This document shows positions 46,542 through 59,084 of a stretch of 64,000 bases of DNA, piece after piece. Source of the DNA: Meconema thalassinum (lineage: Eukaryota; Arthropoda; Insecta; Orthoptera; Tettigoniidae); the NCBI GenBank assembly GCA_946902985.2, contig OX336395.1, positions 293,317,065 to 293,381,064 on the forward strand, read 5' to 3'. The translations under genes and the position numbers were made by a program. The notes below the pieces were generated by a model, which did no database searches, was not told where the DNA came from, and was given only the letters and a program-made list of their open reading frames with translations. Position 1 is the stretch's first letter, and every line of letters starts with the position of its first letter.

Positions 46542-49089
46542 ATGCAGTCTGGTGTAACAAATTCCACAGAGGCTTACTTATCTTTATACCAAAATGTAAC
46601 CATCATTTAGGTTAATTTGAGACTGTGGTAAACCATGCTACTTAACCATTGTGCTTATGTTGTCCATAAATAGCAATCTCAACATAGTTCCTGTAAACAG
46701 ATAAGTTTGCCTACTGCAGCGTGCCAAGGAGACCTAGCATTGGACAGTACCTGTAAAGGTTTTCTTAAATTTACAATACAGTAACATAACCTATTTAATC
46801 AAAACAGAACACTTTATACATTTTGATGTAAGTAATTGAAACTTTTCAGTTTGTATGGCCAAAGAGTGTGTATCTCAAATAAAGTCAACACTTCCATATA
46901 CCCCAGTGCAAGGAGTTGTTGACCATGTCCTAATCCCCAAAATGAAGCAGAAAACAAAAACAAAACAAAAAACTGCTTATAAACCCTATCAAAGATTGGT
47001 ATCAAGTTGCTTTAACATGACCTGTTCATCAGTAAGCTATTGTAGCCATTGCCAGCAAAGCCTGCAAAAAAGTTCAGGCTCTTGGTTTCTCATGAGCTGG
47101 CTCCTCAACACTGAAGTGGAGAGCTCGGCAGTGGCTACAGTGTAATTGAACAGAAATGCCTGGGTACACTGAATTGTGAGCAAGAATCCAGCCCTGGCAT
47201 ACATGATAAAGAATTCACAGCCCCCTGTAAATGGAATAGCCTATGACCAGAGGAAAAAATATTTTTATACAAGACAGTAACATGTTCATTTATTTTCATG
47301 TTAAGCTGTGTTAGAAAATAGGCATAACTGATCAATGCAAAGGGTGCAAAAAGAATAAGAGGTAGCCAACAGTATATTTCAGTTGGATTTTCATGACTGC
47401 ATTTATGACCAAGGAGGCTTGGGCCATGTGTTGTAAAAAATGTTGGGAGTGTAAGACCTTTGCCTGAACTAATTGTACTACACCATGACCTAATAATTGG
47501 AAGCCTCCTTGGTTATGATACAGTATATTTATTTCCATACCAGTACTTCTTTTTTCTAAGTAATACAGGCTACTGCACATTTTTATACCTACTTATATTT
47601 AAGAAGTTTCATACCAACAATGTTGCAAACATTATAGTAATCAATTGCCGCTTACGAGAAAGAAAAGCAATAAGTTTCCAAACATGATGTACAGTAGGCT
47701 ATGATATTGCCATTGCCATATGGCATTAATTTGCAAAATTAAATTAAAGTTTTGATTTAAATAAACCTTTAGATACCATACTGTTCCGAACCTATAGCAT
47801 TACCTAGCAATGCATGCTAGTATATTATTTCTTGTTGGATTACGATTTAGGGGCCTTGGTTGCCAATAAAAAGGATAGCCTGTTGTCCTTTGTGATACAA
47901 TGACAAGAGTCTCAAGGAAGGCTACACAAATAAACTAAGCAATCAATAGTCTACAATATCGATGCTATTGATTCAGTGTTCACTACCAGTAGCCTACTTA
48001 CCTTGAGGAATGACCTAGCCTACTTGTCTTAAGCATATATTTTATAACAGTGTAATTGATGTAAAATTATACTTATGGAGACTTTCAGGGTCCTAATATC
48101 AGGTATCAACATGATCTTCCCCTCTACATCTTGAAATTCACTTCATTAATGCATAAAACTATGGTACACGGACCAAATTCAGCTATTGTAGATTATTTTC
48201 AGTTAGGTGGGGTGGAGAAATGCCTTACTATACAATATAACTGAAAGATGTGCAAGGAACTTACCTTCATGGATTTCATGCAGAAGGAAGCATAGTGATT
48301 TGTATGAATATCAAAAGGTGTATTGAGACCACAATTCACACGTGATCCCGCTTCCAGCTCAGGCAGGACCAGATTGGATCAGCCTGCTATAATCAAATTT
48401 GAACCTGAAAGAAATTTAAAAAAAGGGTTGAAACCGTGTTATATATCTTTCAGCAACGTAATCGCATCTAGGGTACATTTAAAAGCTGTAAATAATTATA
48501 TCAATTGACATCACCTACCTTTATGGATTCGGTTGCAAGTCCTTTGCTAAATTTCGGCATAGTCACGAAAATAGCAATTTAAACAACTTAAATTCGTGGA
48601 TATTAGCGGCATGAGAACACAGGAGACAAATGAAGAGCGCCTTGCGCTTACCCAGTACAACAGCAGTGCGCTCAATTGGTGCTAGTTCTATACATCCCTA
48701 TTATTATTCATCATTACACAAGGTATTTAGGCTAATTTAAGTATTCTACTTGGTTCATCACTTCTGAAGTGTTACCTCTATTACGGTACGTATGTCGTTT
48801 TGCCTTGAACATTTTTGCTAGAAGACGGGCTATTATTTTATGTAATTTCTTAATTTATTCCACTAATATGTATCAGTTTTCCAATATTTGCATTATTCAT
48901 GTAAATTTTAGATGGTTGGCTACAGAAAATACTGAAACCTGTTTTACAAAACGCTTTAACTCACAAATTTCGTTACATATTTTTGCAAATCTTACAATTT
49001 TCTATTTTTAGTAATGTTCTTTTGGGCTGTTTTTTTTTCTTTTTTTCAAACAAAACAGTGTTAATGTTTGCACTGCACAACACCACTGG
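46542..49089. other. Intron, mostly unrecognised
   Basis: AT-rich sequence with no repeat family I recognise. It contains the candidate first exon at 48519-48560 and the optional exon at 48264-48403 described under 38988-48560. Confidence 0.4.
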
Positions 49090-49750
49090 TCACTAAAAAC
49101 AAGTGTTTCCACCCGTAGAGTCTATGACAGCTTGTAAACGCTCAGGCATACTGTTCACAACTCGTCGAATGACATTTGCCGGGATGCGATCCCATTCCTC
49201 CAGCAGCAATGTTCTCAGTTGTGTCAAGGTGGTGGGGTCACACTGTCTGACTTTCTTTCCAAGCATATCTCGTACGTGCTCGATGGGGTTTAGGTCAGGA
49301 CTACGAGCTAGCCAGTCCAGGGTTTGAATCCCCACTTCCTGCAGATATTATACAACACAGCGAGCAGTATGAGGGCATTATCCTGCACCAGCATGAAATT
49401 CTGACCAATGAAAGGCGCATAGGGCATCACATGGTTAATCAGGATCTCTTCGATGTGCCTTTGGGAATTGAGTGTCCCGTGATCGGTGCACACCAACTCA
49501 GTGCGGGCCATAATGTTGATGCCACCCCACACCATAACAGAGCCACCTCCAAATGGAGTCCTGGAGGAGAAAGCAACAGGGCTGTACCTCTTCCCGCGCC
49601 TTCTCCACACTCTTTCTCTTCCATCAGGAGATCTAAGATTAAAGCGACTCTCGTCAGTGAAGAGAACAGAGGCCCACTGCTCGTGTTCAACAAATGCCAG
49701 TTGTTATTCCTAGAACAACAATAAGCGAGCGGCAACACTCATAACCCTTA
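49090..49750 (-). pseudogene. Tc1-like transposase, C-terminal part
   Basis: The minus strand encodes WASVLFTDESRFNLRSPDGR (first catalytic D), then RRRGKRYSPVAFSSRTPFG and GGSVMVWGGINIMARTEL. Next come IGQNFMLVQDNA (second D) and WLARSPDLNPIEHVRDMLG (final E), ending PERLQAVIDSTGGNTCF. Two frameshifts occur, near 49605 and 49340. The N-terminal DNA-binding domain and clear TIRs are absent. This is an immobile fragment of a DD34E Tc1 transposase. Confidence 0.88.
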
Positions 49751-50018
49751 AATGCTTCCAGTGCACTTCCCGCCATCGAAGATTGGATAATTGGTGGTAA
49801 TAAACCACCCTAAGAAATGTCATATTATCAATTACTATTCACGGATGTTTCAGATGTGAGTTCTAATGCGTGAAAAGCTTTTAAAATGTGATTACATCTT
49901 TTTCATGGCTAATTTTATACTATTTATATTACATTTTTAACTGTTCCACTTTTTTTTTTTGCTGGTCTGTGTATTACTCCGTCGATAAAGCTTGCCTTTC
50001 AACGCGTGTATTTAACTA

Positions 50019-50631
50019 CAGTACAGCCGTCGAGTGTCCGGCTCTGACATTTCTCATGAGGGAGGGAGACAGCGTTGCCGGTTCTGTACCGCGAAATATA
50101 AAACAGCGTGGACTACAAAAAATATTTCACATGTTTTTAAATGAATTCTGACGAACCACTGACCATATTACTAAAGTAATATAATTACACACAGTTAACA
50201 GGTAAGTGTGCACACACAAGACAATAAAACAACAAACCTGCACTAACACAAAGAGCAACAGAAGAGAGCCCTTGCAACATCGAGCTAAATTTAAAGACCG
50301 GCTTACCGGGAAAACCGCTGATTGGTACAGGTGACAACATTCTTCATGGTTTTAAGCGACTTTGCCAACCAAGGCGGAAATCCACTGCGGTCGAAGAATT
50401 TAGGTTTTGTAACCGCAAAATGTCGGAATAACACAATGATGCATAAAATTGCAAATAGGGTGTGGGACTTCCACGTTACATAGTGAAGATGCTAGAGAAG
50501 AATTAAAATGATGGCAAGTTTCAAGGTTCTATTAACAGCTTCTCATTGCCGTAAGTTGGCTATATTGTCTCTCTACCCCTCTTCTCCCACCATCGCCAAA
50601 CGTCAGAGCCGGACACTCAGCGGCTGGACTG
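50019..50631. mobile_element. TA-flanked MITE
   Basis: The ends share an inverted repeat of about 30 bp built around gtgtccggctctgac. The left reads cagtacagccgtcgagtgtc and the right, inverted, cagtccagccgctgagtgtc. TA precedes and follows. The 613-bp interior has no coding signature. Confidence 0.85.
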
Positions 50632-50814
50632 TAGTCAATTTGTCAGTGAATTCAGTGAATTTTCTGCAAGTGGCTTTTAATGTGCCAGGTGACGAAAGGT
50701 CAGGAGAGTATTCTACCAACCATCTCGCGCTGTGCCGCTCGCAATTTTTTGGCAGTTGGTCCTGGTTCGATTTTTGGCTCTGCCAAGAAATTTTAATTTT
50801 GGTCTGAGGGATAG

Positions 50815-51045
50815 AACAAGGCACACTACGCCTCGTGAGGCAAAACTGAGAAGAGGAGGGTTCGCTCCCCATCTTAGCCATCTTGGAACTGGTTTCCGCA
50901 CTTCTACTCCAGGCAAATACCGGGATGGTTCCTAATTTAAGGCCATGGCCGCCTCGTTCCCAATCCTCATCTGAATAATAAATGCACACACTAATAAAGC
51001 CATCACAATAACACAGGTTATGAGACAAATTCCACATGTCCAAGT
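50815..51045 (+). mobile_element. Diverged SINE fragment
   Basis: It shares a B-box-like gagggttcgctcccc and the motif ccaggcaaataccgggatgg with the SINE at 28447. It is followed by acacactaataaagccatca, which matches the 3' part of the 24222 SINE family. Confidence 0.6.
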
Positions 51046-52089
51046 ACACAGATCTACATGACCATGATGTCGCAAAGCCCCAAACTCAACGAACAACTGC
51101 TGCTTTCTACCATTCCAAGAAGAAATCTTAAGAGTTGCCATTACAGTTTTATGCCCCTAAAATCCACGACTAGTTCGAATGGATTTAGGCCTAAGCATTG
51201 GATCAACCATCTTCTTGCATCTCAATAGGGATTTGCCAATAGGCTATCAATAGCTTGTCTCAATTCTACTTCCATATATGTAGGCCTATACATGCAAGAA
51301 ATGAGTATGGTACTTATCAGAAATAAAGAAATAATAAGCTAATATGTACCCCACTATTCTATTTTTCTCCTACTCCTAAATCCTTCTCTGAACACTCATC
51401 TTAAAACAGAATGGTCTGCATTTTTGGACTAATTATAAAAATGTAGCCGATAAGAAGAAATGAACATGCTCATCTTTAGCTCCCGGCAAAACTGGAAAAA
51501 ACCTCCAGTAAGTATTAATGTTTCTGTTCTTATGCATTTTATATGATGCTTTAAAATCAAACTAGAAGAGCTAATTTAAGTTAACTTCACTACCATAATA
51601 CTGCTTAAGAGTTAGACTGTTGAGGACTGATGACCAAGATGTCCCTAACTTGAGCAAGGACTGCTTCACAACTTCATGTAAAATGTAAAGGGCCTTTACG
51701 TAGTTTGGATCATTTGCGTACGTGTTACAAGGATGTGTGTGCTGACTTTTTGGTGTTAAATGATGTAGGTTGGCAACACCAAATGTGGCGACCATGTTGG
51801 TTTTCAAGTAACTTATTTAAGGTGTCCCAGACTATACATTGCAACAAACTTGATGTGACTGCTAGAACTTCCGGAAACCTCACACAACTCTAATGGAACG
51901 CAAGAAAGCTGATGGATTGGATTCCGGGCTAGCCATAGGAAACAACAACAACAACATAGGCTGAAAATCTATCCCTATACACATTTTGTTTTCTAAACTT
52001 AGCGATGTATATTTACTCCTAACACTCATCTTACAGTTACTGTATTCTACCCCTTATTATTCCAGTTTCCAACAGGGTCGGGGATGAGA
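51046..52089. other. Intron, nothing recognised
   Basis: No repeat family or domain recognised. Short caacaacaacaac-type microsatellite near 51940. Confidence 0.4.
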
Positions 52090-52330
52090 TGCAATGCAAG
52101 TCTCTGTGGCGGATGGTTTTTACGGCCGACATCAACCTCACGAGAGGAGTAAGTGAGAGATGAAATGAAGATTAATGAAACTGGACAAGGATGAGGAAGG
52201 AAGTGGCCATGGCCTGTTAGAAGGTACCGTCCCAGCATTTGACTAGAGTTGTAAATGGGAAACCACGGAAAACCATTCCACAAACAGCCCAAGGTGGGTT
52301 TCGAACCCATGTATACAGAGTTCGCAGAGA
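52090..52330 (-). mobile_element. Truncated SINE of the 13531 family
   Basis: It shares ggaaaccacggaaaaccatt and the B-box region gggtttcgaacccatg with 13531-13860. The head is incomplete at the right and the poly-A end is absent. Confidence 0.7.
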
Positions 52331-55070
52331 GTTTCGTAATTTAGAAACAACGTAAAACAATTCTTGAAACATCGAGGATGACAACATATAATAATGAACC
52401 CTCCCCGAGAGGCTCGGGGAGGTTTGTCCGAGGCCACACAGTTTTTAATTCTTGTCACACAACAAAAACTCTTCACTCTTCTTTTGTTTATCTTAATACC
52501 AACTTGCCGACTCTCGGGAGATCGCTGCCCGCCAACATTGAGCCGAGAACTTCTCTCTTCTCGCCGGCTGACGGACCAGCAATCCTTGTGTATGTCTCGG
52601 GAGTTTGTTTTTATGACGGCTGTAGTTTGCCGTAAGTGTGCCAATCGGCACAGATCTCCACGCCTAAATCCCCTAGTCTGGCATCGATCCCTAGCCTGTG
52701 GGAGAGATGTGAGCCTACCTTGGCATCGAACCTTGGTCCCTGAACTTAAAGACTCAGGAAATAATCATTTGGGTCAGCGAGTGAACTATGCAATTGCCTA
52801 ACTAAATCAAGCTCGCTAAATGCGAGCCCACCCTATCAGTTCCTACTCCCACGTCCATTCAAGCCGGTCCCCACCCAAGAAGACCACCCTATCAGTTTCT
52901 ACTCCCACGTCCAGTCAAGCCGGTCCCCTTGAAGATGTTTACTTCTGAAGATGTTTGCCTCTGTGGATATTTACCCAATGCCCACCCCGTATCCAATTAG
53001 AATTCCAATCGGCGGGTGGCCAGAACTGGAGTGTTTCAAGATGTGACTTAAAGCGTCTCGCTTGGGTTACCGCCCATTTCCGTGCACTGACATTTCGCCT
53101 TTTCCGAAATGAGCCAATCGGCTCGCATATCGGTGTTTGGCGTCATTTTCAACAAAGACTACCCTTGTTCTAACATCGCAGGAATCTTCCGCGTTTTGTT
53201 TGAACTCTGCCTAGCAACTGCGGGCTTCGAGGTACCAACATAGCGGCAAGAAGAGTAACTAAAAAGACACGCAAATTTAAGATTCTCGGCAGTGTTTCGT
53301 GTGGCAAGCCTGGATTATTTTCCAGCAAGTGTGAAGTGTGCGAGTGTCTTGGCAGGCTGACGCTTGTGATTCTGAATACCGACTTCGAAGCTTGCAGACG
53401 TGTGTAACGTGTGCGTCAGCGGCCGGGTGCGAAGATGTCACCTCCTCCACCCGGCCAGTTAACCAACCAACCTACAAATGTTTGAAGTAACCGTGTGCGA
53501 TAATAAGAACTACTGTACTGAGAAGTAACACTATTATTATTTTGGGTGGTTAGGGAATACATCTGTTGGCTGCGCGCGTGATATTCTTTTGCGCACAAGG
53601 GCTTCTATTCCAGTTTTGTTCATGTTTCTGTTTCATGGCGTGTACGAAGACGCAAGTAATATGGTTCTGTCACTCCGTGTGAATCCGGTGTCGATTAATT
53701 CGTGTAATTATCCGGGGGACCAGTCTTGTAAGATTTGTGTTTATGCAAAGCACCCTGTGGGGGATTAGGGAAGCATTTTTGGCTTTTATTCGTGTCTAAT
53801 CCGGACAGATTGACTGTTTTTAAAGTGGTGTATTTTTAAGGGCAGGATGGCCTAGTTCGATTTTTGCTTTGCGTTATTATTTTGTTTGTGGTAACTCATT
53901 TGTCTATGGACCGAGTGTCTTTTGTTTTATGACAACATGGCGTCCTTGTGTTTACACTTAAGAATGGTATCACGTGCGCGGCCATGGAAGTCCCCTTAGT
54001 TGTGTAATGTTATGTTTATTTATGTTTATTATTATTATTGCTGTTTCATATTCAAGCTCTCCTCCCAACAAAATTTCAAATGGTTCTTTCACGTAAGTAA
54101 ATGAGAGTGGGGGTTATTGCCTCGCGGGGCCTTACTGCCCCGGAATAATCAGTATTCCTTGCAGTCAGTACTTGGGCTCTGCCGTATTAAGACGTAATTT
54201 GTCATTCGTCCGGTTCGATGCTTAGGCCTAGCGGTTTTCTCTTTAGTTTGTTCATTAAATTATTTTGTATCATTGTGGGGTTATGTTCCAGACTTAGTGA
54301 TATTCCGCTTCTTGGTTTTTACCCTTCATTTTCGTGTTGCCATTATTTTACCCTCGTTTGGCGATGTCACCCCCTTTGTTCGGAAGGGAGCGTTAATATG
54401 AATTTCCATTAAAGGATTCATCCACTTCTGATTATACTGTTAGTAGTTCAGTATTAGTTTGGGAGGTCACCTAACCTCATTCGGTTGGATATTTGTTTTA
54501 CACGGCGTTCTATTAAAGACTTGGATTTTTAATTATTCATGTAATTCTGTATTTTATCCGGTGACCATTTCACCCGAGGTGAATGGGTAACCATTGTGTA
54601 TAGCCTATAAGTTTGTGCTTATGTACCATAGTGATTTAGTGTCTATTTTATTGCTTGGCGCTTGCTTAATCTATGTAATGAGGCGTGATTGCTTTTGATT
54701 TACCTTGTCTGTATTGCTTGAAATTATATAGTTATTCCCTTAAATGCAACTTCTTTCTCTTAGCATACGAAACCTTAGGTAACCTATTCCTAATTGCGGC
54801 CTCTGCGTACGAGGTCTCCGTCCATCCCCGAGCTTGTCTCGACTAAGACCCCGTGTTATAGTAGTGGTAGTGGCGCAGGGGGCGGTACAGTAAGAATATA
54901 TGATCTGGGCTTCCAAACTCGAAAGACCCGGACAGAAAATGTCATAGATAAAAATCATCTTTAACGATACATGGCATGGTCCAAATGTGACATAAGAATC
55001 AGAATACTGGACAGAGAAGGTAACGAATTGCATTATTAATGACCCGGTCATCGAAGCACGAATGACCTAG
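52331..55070. other. Unclassified interval, possible non-coding repeat
   Basis: It contains a perfect hairpin with a 10-bp stem at 52400-52422 (cctccccgag, loop agg, ctcggggagg). It also has a direct repeat of about 44 bp starting near 52830 and 52886 (accctatcagtt-ctactcc). The GC-richer 53200-54200 segment has no long ORF. A solo LTR or 5' UTR of an element is possible but unsupported. Confidence 0.35.
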
Positions 55071-55077
55071 GAAAGAT

Positions 55078-55206
55078 ATATGTATGTATATGAGTAGGAG
55101 ACAAACCGAACTTGGTTTGTTCCAATTGGACATTAGAAGAGAAATATGTATGAATATGAGTAAGAGACGAACCTAACTTGGTCTGGTCCAATTGGACTTT
55201 AGAAGA
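55078..55206. repeat. Two-unit tandem repeat (~63 bp)
   Basis: Two diverged units carrying gtatg(t/a)atatgag, gagac(a/g)aac and tccaattggac lie end to end about 220 bp from the 55428 exon boundary. Confidence 0.7.
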
Positions 55207-55427
55207 AACATTTCTTGGCAGAGGAATTGATGAATGACATGTGACAGCAACTGTCAAAATTTTACACAATGGAAACAGTTCAAAACCCAAAACTGTGCAA
55301 TTCAGTAATGGTTGGCATACCCTCGTTCAGCAGCTATGGACAAAGATTAAGAATAAATTCATGTTTTTGTTGTTACAAAATTAAGACTATCAAAACAAAC
55401 AAAATCAGCAAATAGCCATTGACTCAC

Positions 55428-55720
55428 CTTGCGAAAATATCACGAAGCTCGTCGACGTACTGTTCGGGTGTATGTACACCCGAAATAAGCGCCTCGGTTG
55501 TAGAGAAGTAGTAATCCTGTACTCTGTGCTGCGCTCTGGCTCGGAGACAGTGAGCGTAGCCGCTGCCCTTGAAGGGCACGTGACTGGCCCTCTGAAGTGT
55601 GACGGACGCGATCAGGTCAGCACCATAAACTGGGCAGACCTCGCAGCGTCGCTCGTTGATGCGCCGGAGCATGACCAGCTTTTCCCGACGCCTCCTCTGC
55701 TTCTTCTCCTCCAGAGCCGG
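55428..55720 (-). CDS. dom: SWR1-class ATPase (Domino/SRCAP-like), exon 1 of 4 visible
   Basis: This exon encodes part of the insertion between the two ATPase lobes, a hallmark of INO80/SWR1-class remodellers. It begins PALEEKKQRRRREKLVMLRR, continues with RINERRCEVCPVYGADL, and ends with TPEQYVDELRDIFA plus two bases of an Arg codon. The acceptor is gttgtgtttcag before 55720 and the donor gtgagt follows 55428. The split codon is completed by the first base of the 25309 exon, giving DIFARFLLF across a 30.1-kb intron. The 293 bp are open. Exons encoding the first ATPase lobe lie further right, outside or undetected. Confidence 0.9.
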
Positions 55721-55959
55721 CTGAAACACAACATCTCCTTCAACAACCATGCTTATATTTCAGGAGCACTTCCATAGATGGGTAGAAATAGGCAAAATTG
55801 CAGATATTGAGTAAAATATAAGAATATTCTTGCAGGGAAAGCATAAAAGTTAAGGTTGGTCAGCAAAAGTTTTGTTCCGTGATTTATTAAAAACGACATG
55901 ATAAAAACGTACAGGCACAAAATCCAAAACTGGCTTGTAGAGTAAAATTTACAACAATA

Positions 55960-57020
55960 CCGTATTTCCTCGCATAATAGTCGCACTTTTTTAGCCTAAA
56001 ATTCTTGGAAAAAAGTAGGGTGCGACGATTACGCAAAGAATATTTAAGTTCAAAGAATATACAGTATCATTATTTGCTGCACGGGACAGTCATTCGCATA
56101 GCGTCTTAGCCTGCAGTCAGAGACAGGCTTCTTTCTTCTAACAAGGTCACAACAGGTTAAAGCTTGCGGAATGTGCTGACGAAGCAGGCCGTTCGCGTAG
56201 CGGTTCATAGAGACGCAGGCATCAAGATCAGATTACTTTCCCCTGACAAGATCACGCCAGATTAGGCCTATTAGCTCGCAGGCATAAAGACAAGATTACC
56301 TTCTGCTGACAAGATCACGCCAGAATAGGTCTATTAGCTCGCGAAATATGCGCTGGCCGTTTGCGTCACAGTTCATAGCCCGCAGGCATAAAGACGAGAT
56401 TACTTTCTCCTGACAAGATCACGCCAGATTAGGCCTATAAGCTCGGAGAATGTGCTAAGTGATGAGGCTGAAAGCACGCGTCACAGTTGATAGTCCGCAC
56501 GCATAAAGACTAGATTACTTCTTGCTGACAAGATCACGCCAGATTAGGCCTATAAGCTTGCGAAACGTGCGCGGGCCTTTCGCGTCACAGTTCATAGCTC
56601 GCAGGCATAAAAACGAAATTACTTTCTCCTGACAAGATCACGCCAGATTAGGCCTATAAGCTCGCAGAATGTGCTAAGTGATGAGGCTGAAAGCTCGTGT
56701 CACAGTTGATAGTCCGCACGTATAAAGACGAGATTACTTCCTGCTGACAACATGACGCCCGTTTAGGCACATAAGCTCCCGGAATATGCGCTGGCCGCTC
56801 GCGTCACAGTTCATAGCGCGCAAGCATATTGACTAGATATTTTTCTTCTGACATAAGTCGCGCCAGGTTATTAAGTCACGCTAGCATGTGCAACTGACTG
56901 GCGCACAAATACGAATATGCTAAGCGACGATTATGCAATGAAATTTTATGAACCTATTTTAGAGTTTGAAAAGTGGGGGGCGACGATTACGCGGTGGCGA
57001 GATTATGCGAGGAAATACGG
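55960..57020. mobile_element. MITE-like TIR element with internal tandem repeats
   Basis: Perfect 19-bp ends ccgtatttcctcgcataat, flanked by TA (55958-55959 and 57021-57022), define it. The interior holds units of about 105 bp carrying gacaagatcacgccagatta and cataaagacgagattac. The right half of this element, with its array, recurs in the two downstream copies (near 57950-58951 and 60463-61703), but the left TIR does not. Confidence 0.85.
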
Positions 57021-57153
57021 TAGTTAGATTGCATGATAAAAAGTAGTTGTGATAGTAGTCATAAAAAATAAATCAAAAATAAACAGATAGAAATTACTAA
57101 TGTGTTTGACTATTTTAAACTTCTTACTGAAATTTGCCCTTCTGTATTACCAG

Positions 57154-57411
57154 GGCAAGGAAGAAAAGTGCAACTTTGGAATGGTTTATGTGCCCAAGGA
57201 TTGGCCGTCAGAACAGAGCACTGAAACGTTATTCACTACAGGGATAATCTCAGCCAAATGCCTCAATGTCTTCACGAAAGTTCAAAACTTGAATGGAATG
57301 TTTGAACCTTCAGGACAAAATGGTTTGCTCATCACAGAATTTCCAGCATGGTACTTGAGGCCCTACAAAGCAAGTTATTTACCCTTAGAAGGCTGTCGGC
57401 TACTTTCGTAA
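57154..57411 (+). CDS. Exon-like ORF, triplicated block copy 1
   Basis: After a strong acceptor (cccttctgtattaccag) an 85-codon frame begins GKEEKCNFGMVYVPKDWPSE. It continues with TTGIISAKCLN and MFEPSGQNGLLITEFPAWY and stops at 57409-57411. AATAAA follows at 57456. This is the form of a terminal exon with a 3' UTR. I do not recognise the protein. It is on the strand opposite to the Domino-like gene. The same ORF recurs at 59085 and 63603. Whether it is a live host exon, a captured exon or a pseudo-exon cannot be told here. Confidence 0.5.
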   Translation, partial: GKEEKCNFGMVYVPKDWPSEQSTETLFTTGIISAKCLNVFTKVQNLNGMFEPSGQNGLLITEFPAWYLRPYKASYLPLEGCRLLS

Positions 57412-57507
57412 CATTACGGTTTACATCACATAAGCTTGTGCCAATCACCGTGAAAAATAAAGTAAACTTTCTGTCAGAACATTTGGAATTTTTGGCTAAA
57501 ACTTAGT

Positions 57508-57950
57508 ACAGTGCACTCCCGATAATACACGGTAATTAATGTACAAACTTCCAAGAATTATCCACAGGCATGTTATTTAAGCCTAGTACAAATAAAACTA
57601 TTGATTAAGATATTGAAATGTTCTGCATTTTATGACCAGGCAAAAAATAAAAAATAAAAAAAAAAATAAAAAAAAATAATAATAATAAAAAAAATAATAA
57701 TAATACAACCCTTTGCAACATTGTATTGTAAGACACAAGCCTAGAGGTGTGTGGATTATGCCATCTTTAAAAACTAAGAAAAAAGACTGACATCACTTTT
57801 TGTTTCTTAGATAATTTTTTCTTCTAATTTTAGATTGAATAATTCAGAAGAAAACAATATAGAGAACGAAAATTCATCTTGATTTTCTATATAAGAGATA
57901 AGTGTGAATAGAGACACTAGCTTGACTGTGGGAAACTTTCGGGAGATTAC
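57508..57950. repeat. Duplicon 3' part with pogo-like TIR sequence
   Basis: It begins gtgcactcccgataataca and includes an A-rich microsatellite at 57645-57708. It ends ctagcttgactgtgggaaac, immediately before the second satellite array. Copies are at 59446-60462 (with LINE) and, diverged, at 61905-62370 inside the third-copy insertion. Confidence 0.7.
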
Positions 57951-58800
57951 TTTCTCCTGACAAGATCACGCCAGATTAGGCCTATAAGCTCGCGGAATGT
58001 GCTCGGGCCGTTCGCGTCACAGTTCATAGCCCGCAGGCATAAAGACGAGATTACTTTCTCCCGACAAGATCACGCCAGATTAGACCTATAAGCTCGCGGG
58101 CCGTTCGCGTCACAGTTCATAGCCCGCAGGCATAAAGACGAGATTACTTTCTCCCGACAAGATCACGCCAGATTAGACCTATAAGCTCGCGGGCCGTTCG
58201 CGTCACAGTTCATAGCCCGCAGGCATAAAGACGAGATTACTTTCTCCCGACAAGATCACGCCAGATTAGACCTATAAGCTCGCGGGCCGTTCGCGTCACA
58301 GTTCATAGCCCGCAGGCATAAAGACGAGATTACTTTCTCCCGACAAGATCACGCCAGATTAGGCCTATAAGCTCGCAGAATGTGCTATGAGATGAGGCTG
58401 AAAGCTTGCGTCACAGTTGATAGTCCGCACGCATAAAGACGAGATTACTTCCTGCTGACAAGATCACGCCAGATTAGGCCTATAAGCTTGCGGAACGTGC
58501 GCGGGCCGTTCGCGTCACAGTTCATAGCCCGCAGGCATAAAAACGAAATTACTTTCTCCTGACATGATCACGCCAGATTAGGCCTATAAGCTCGAAGAAT
58601 GTGCTAAGTGATGAGGCTGAATGCTCGTGTCACAGTTGATAGTCCGCACGTATAAAGACGAGATTACTTCCTGCTGACAACATCACGCCCGTTTAGGCAT
58701 ATAAGCTCGCGGAATATGCCCTGGCCGCTCGCGTCACAGTTCATAGCGCGCAAGCATATAGACTAGATATTTTTCTTCTGACATAAGTCGCGCCAGGTTA
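57950..58800. repeat. Satellite array, second copy
   Basis: Units of 93-106 bp, including three consecutive 93-bp units that are identical (58021-58113, 58114-58206, 58207-58299). Each carries cccgcaggcataaagacgag and gacaagatcacgccagatta. The shorter 93-bp form has lost ggaatgtgct-type sequence. Confidence 0.9.
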
Positions 58801-59084
58801 TTAAGTCACGCTAGCATGTGCAACTGACTGGCGCACAAATACGAATATGCTAAGCGACGATTATGCAATGAAATTTTATGAACCTATTTTAGTGTTTGAA
58901 AAGTGGGGTGCGACGATTACGGGGCGGAGAGATTATGCGAGGAAATACGGTAGTTAGGTTGCATGATAAAAAGAAGTTGTGATGAGTAGTCATAAAAAAT
59001 AAATCAAAAATAAACAGATAGAAATTACTTATGTGTTTGACAATTTTAAACTTCTTACTGAAATTTGCCCTTCTGTATTACCAG

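Larger units (their letters stand above)
38988..48560 (-). other. Candidate small spliced gene or lncRNA inside the host intron
   Basis: An ATG at 48560 in good context begins MPKFSKGLATESIK and stops at a consensus donor (AAG|gtaggt, exon 48560-48519). A terminal exon at 39065-38988, after the acceptor ttattgttgcag, reads VAFEVPLATTQSKQKPLFGE and then five more codons and a stop, followed by AATAAA-like sequence near 38900. The phases match directly and give about 39 codons. An optional exon at 48403-48264 also has consensus acceptor and donor, but introduces stops. I do not recognise the peptide. It could be a real small ORF, a non-coding RNA, or chance. Confidence 0.25.

Noticed and set aside
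53200..54720. Possible solo LTR
   Set aside because: No flanking duplication, no paired LTR, no primer-binding site or polypurine tract seen.
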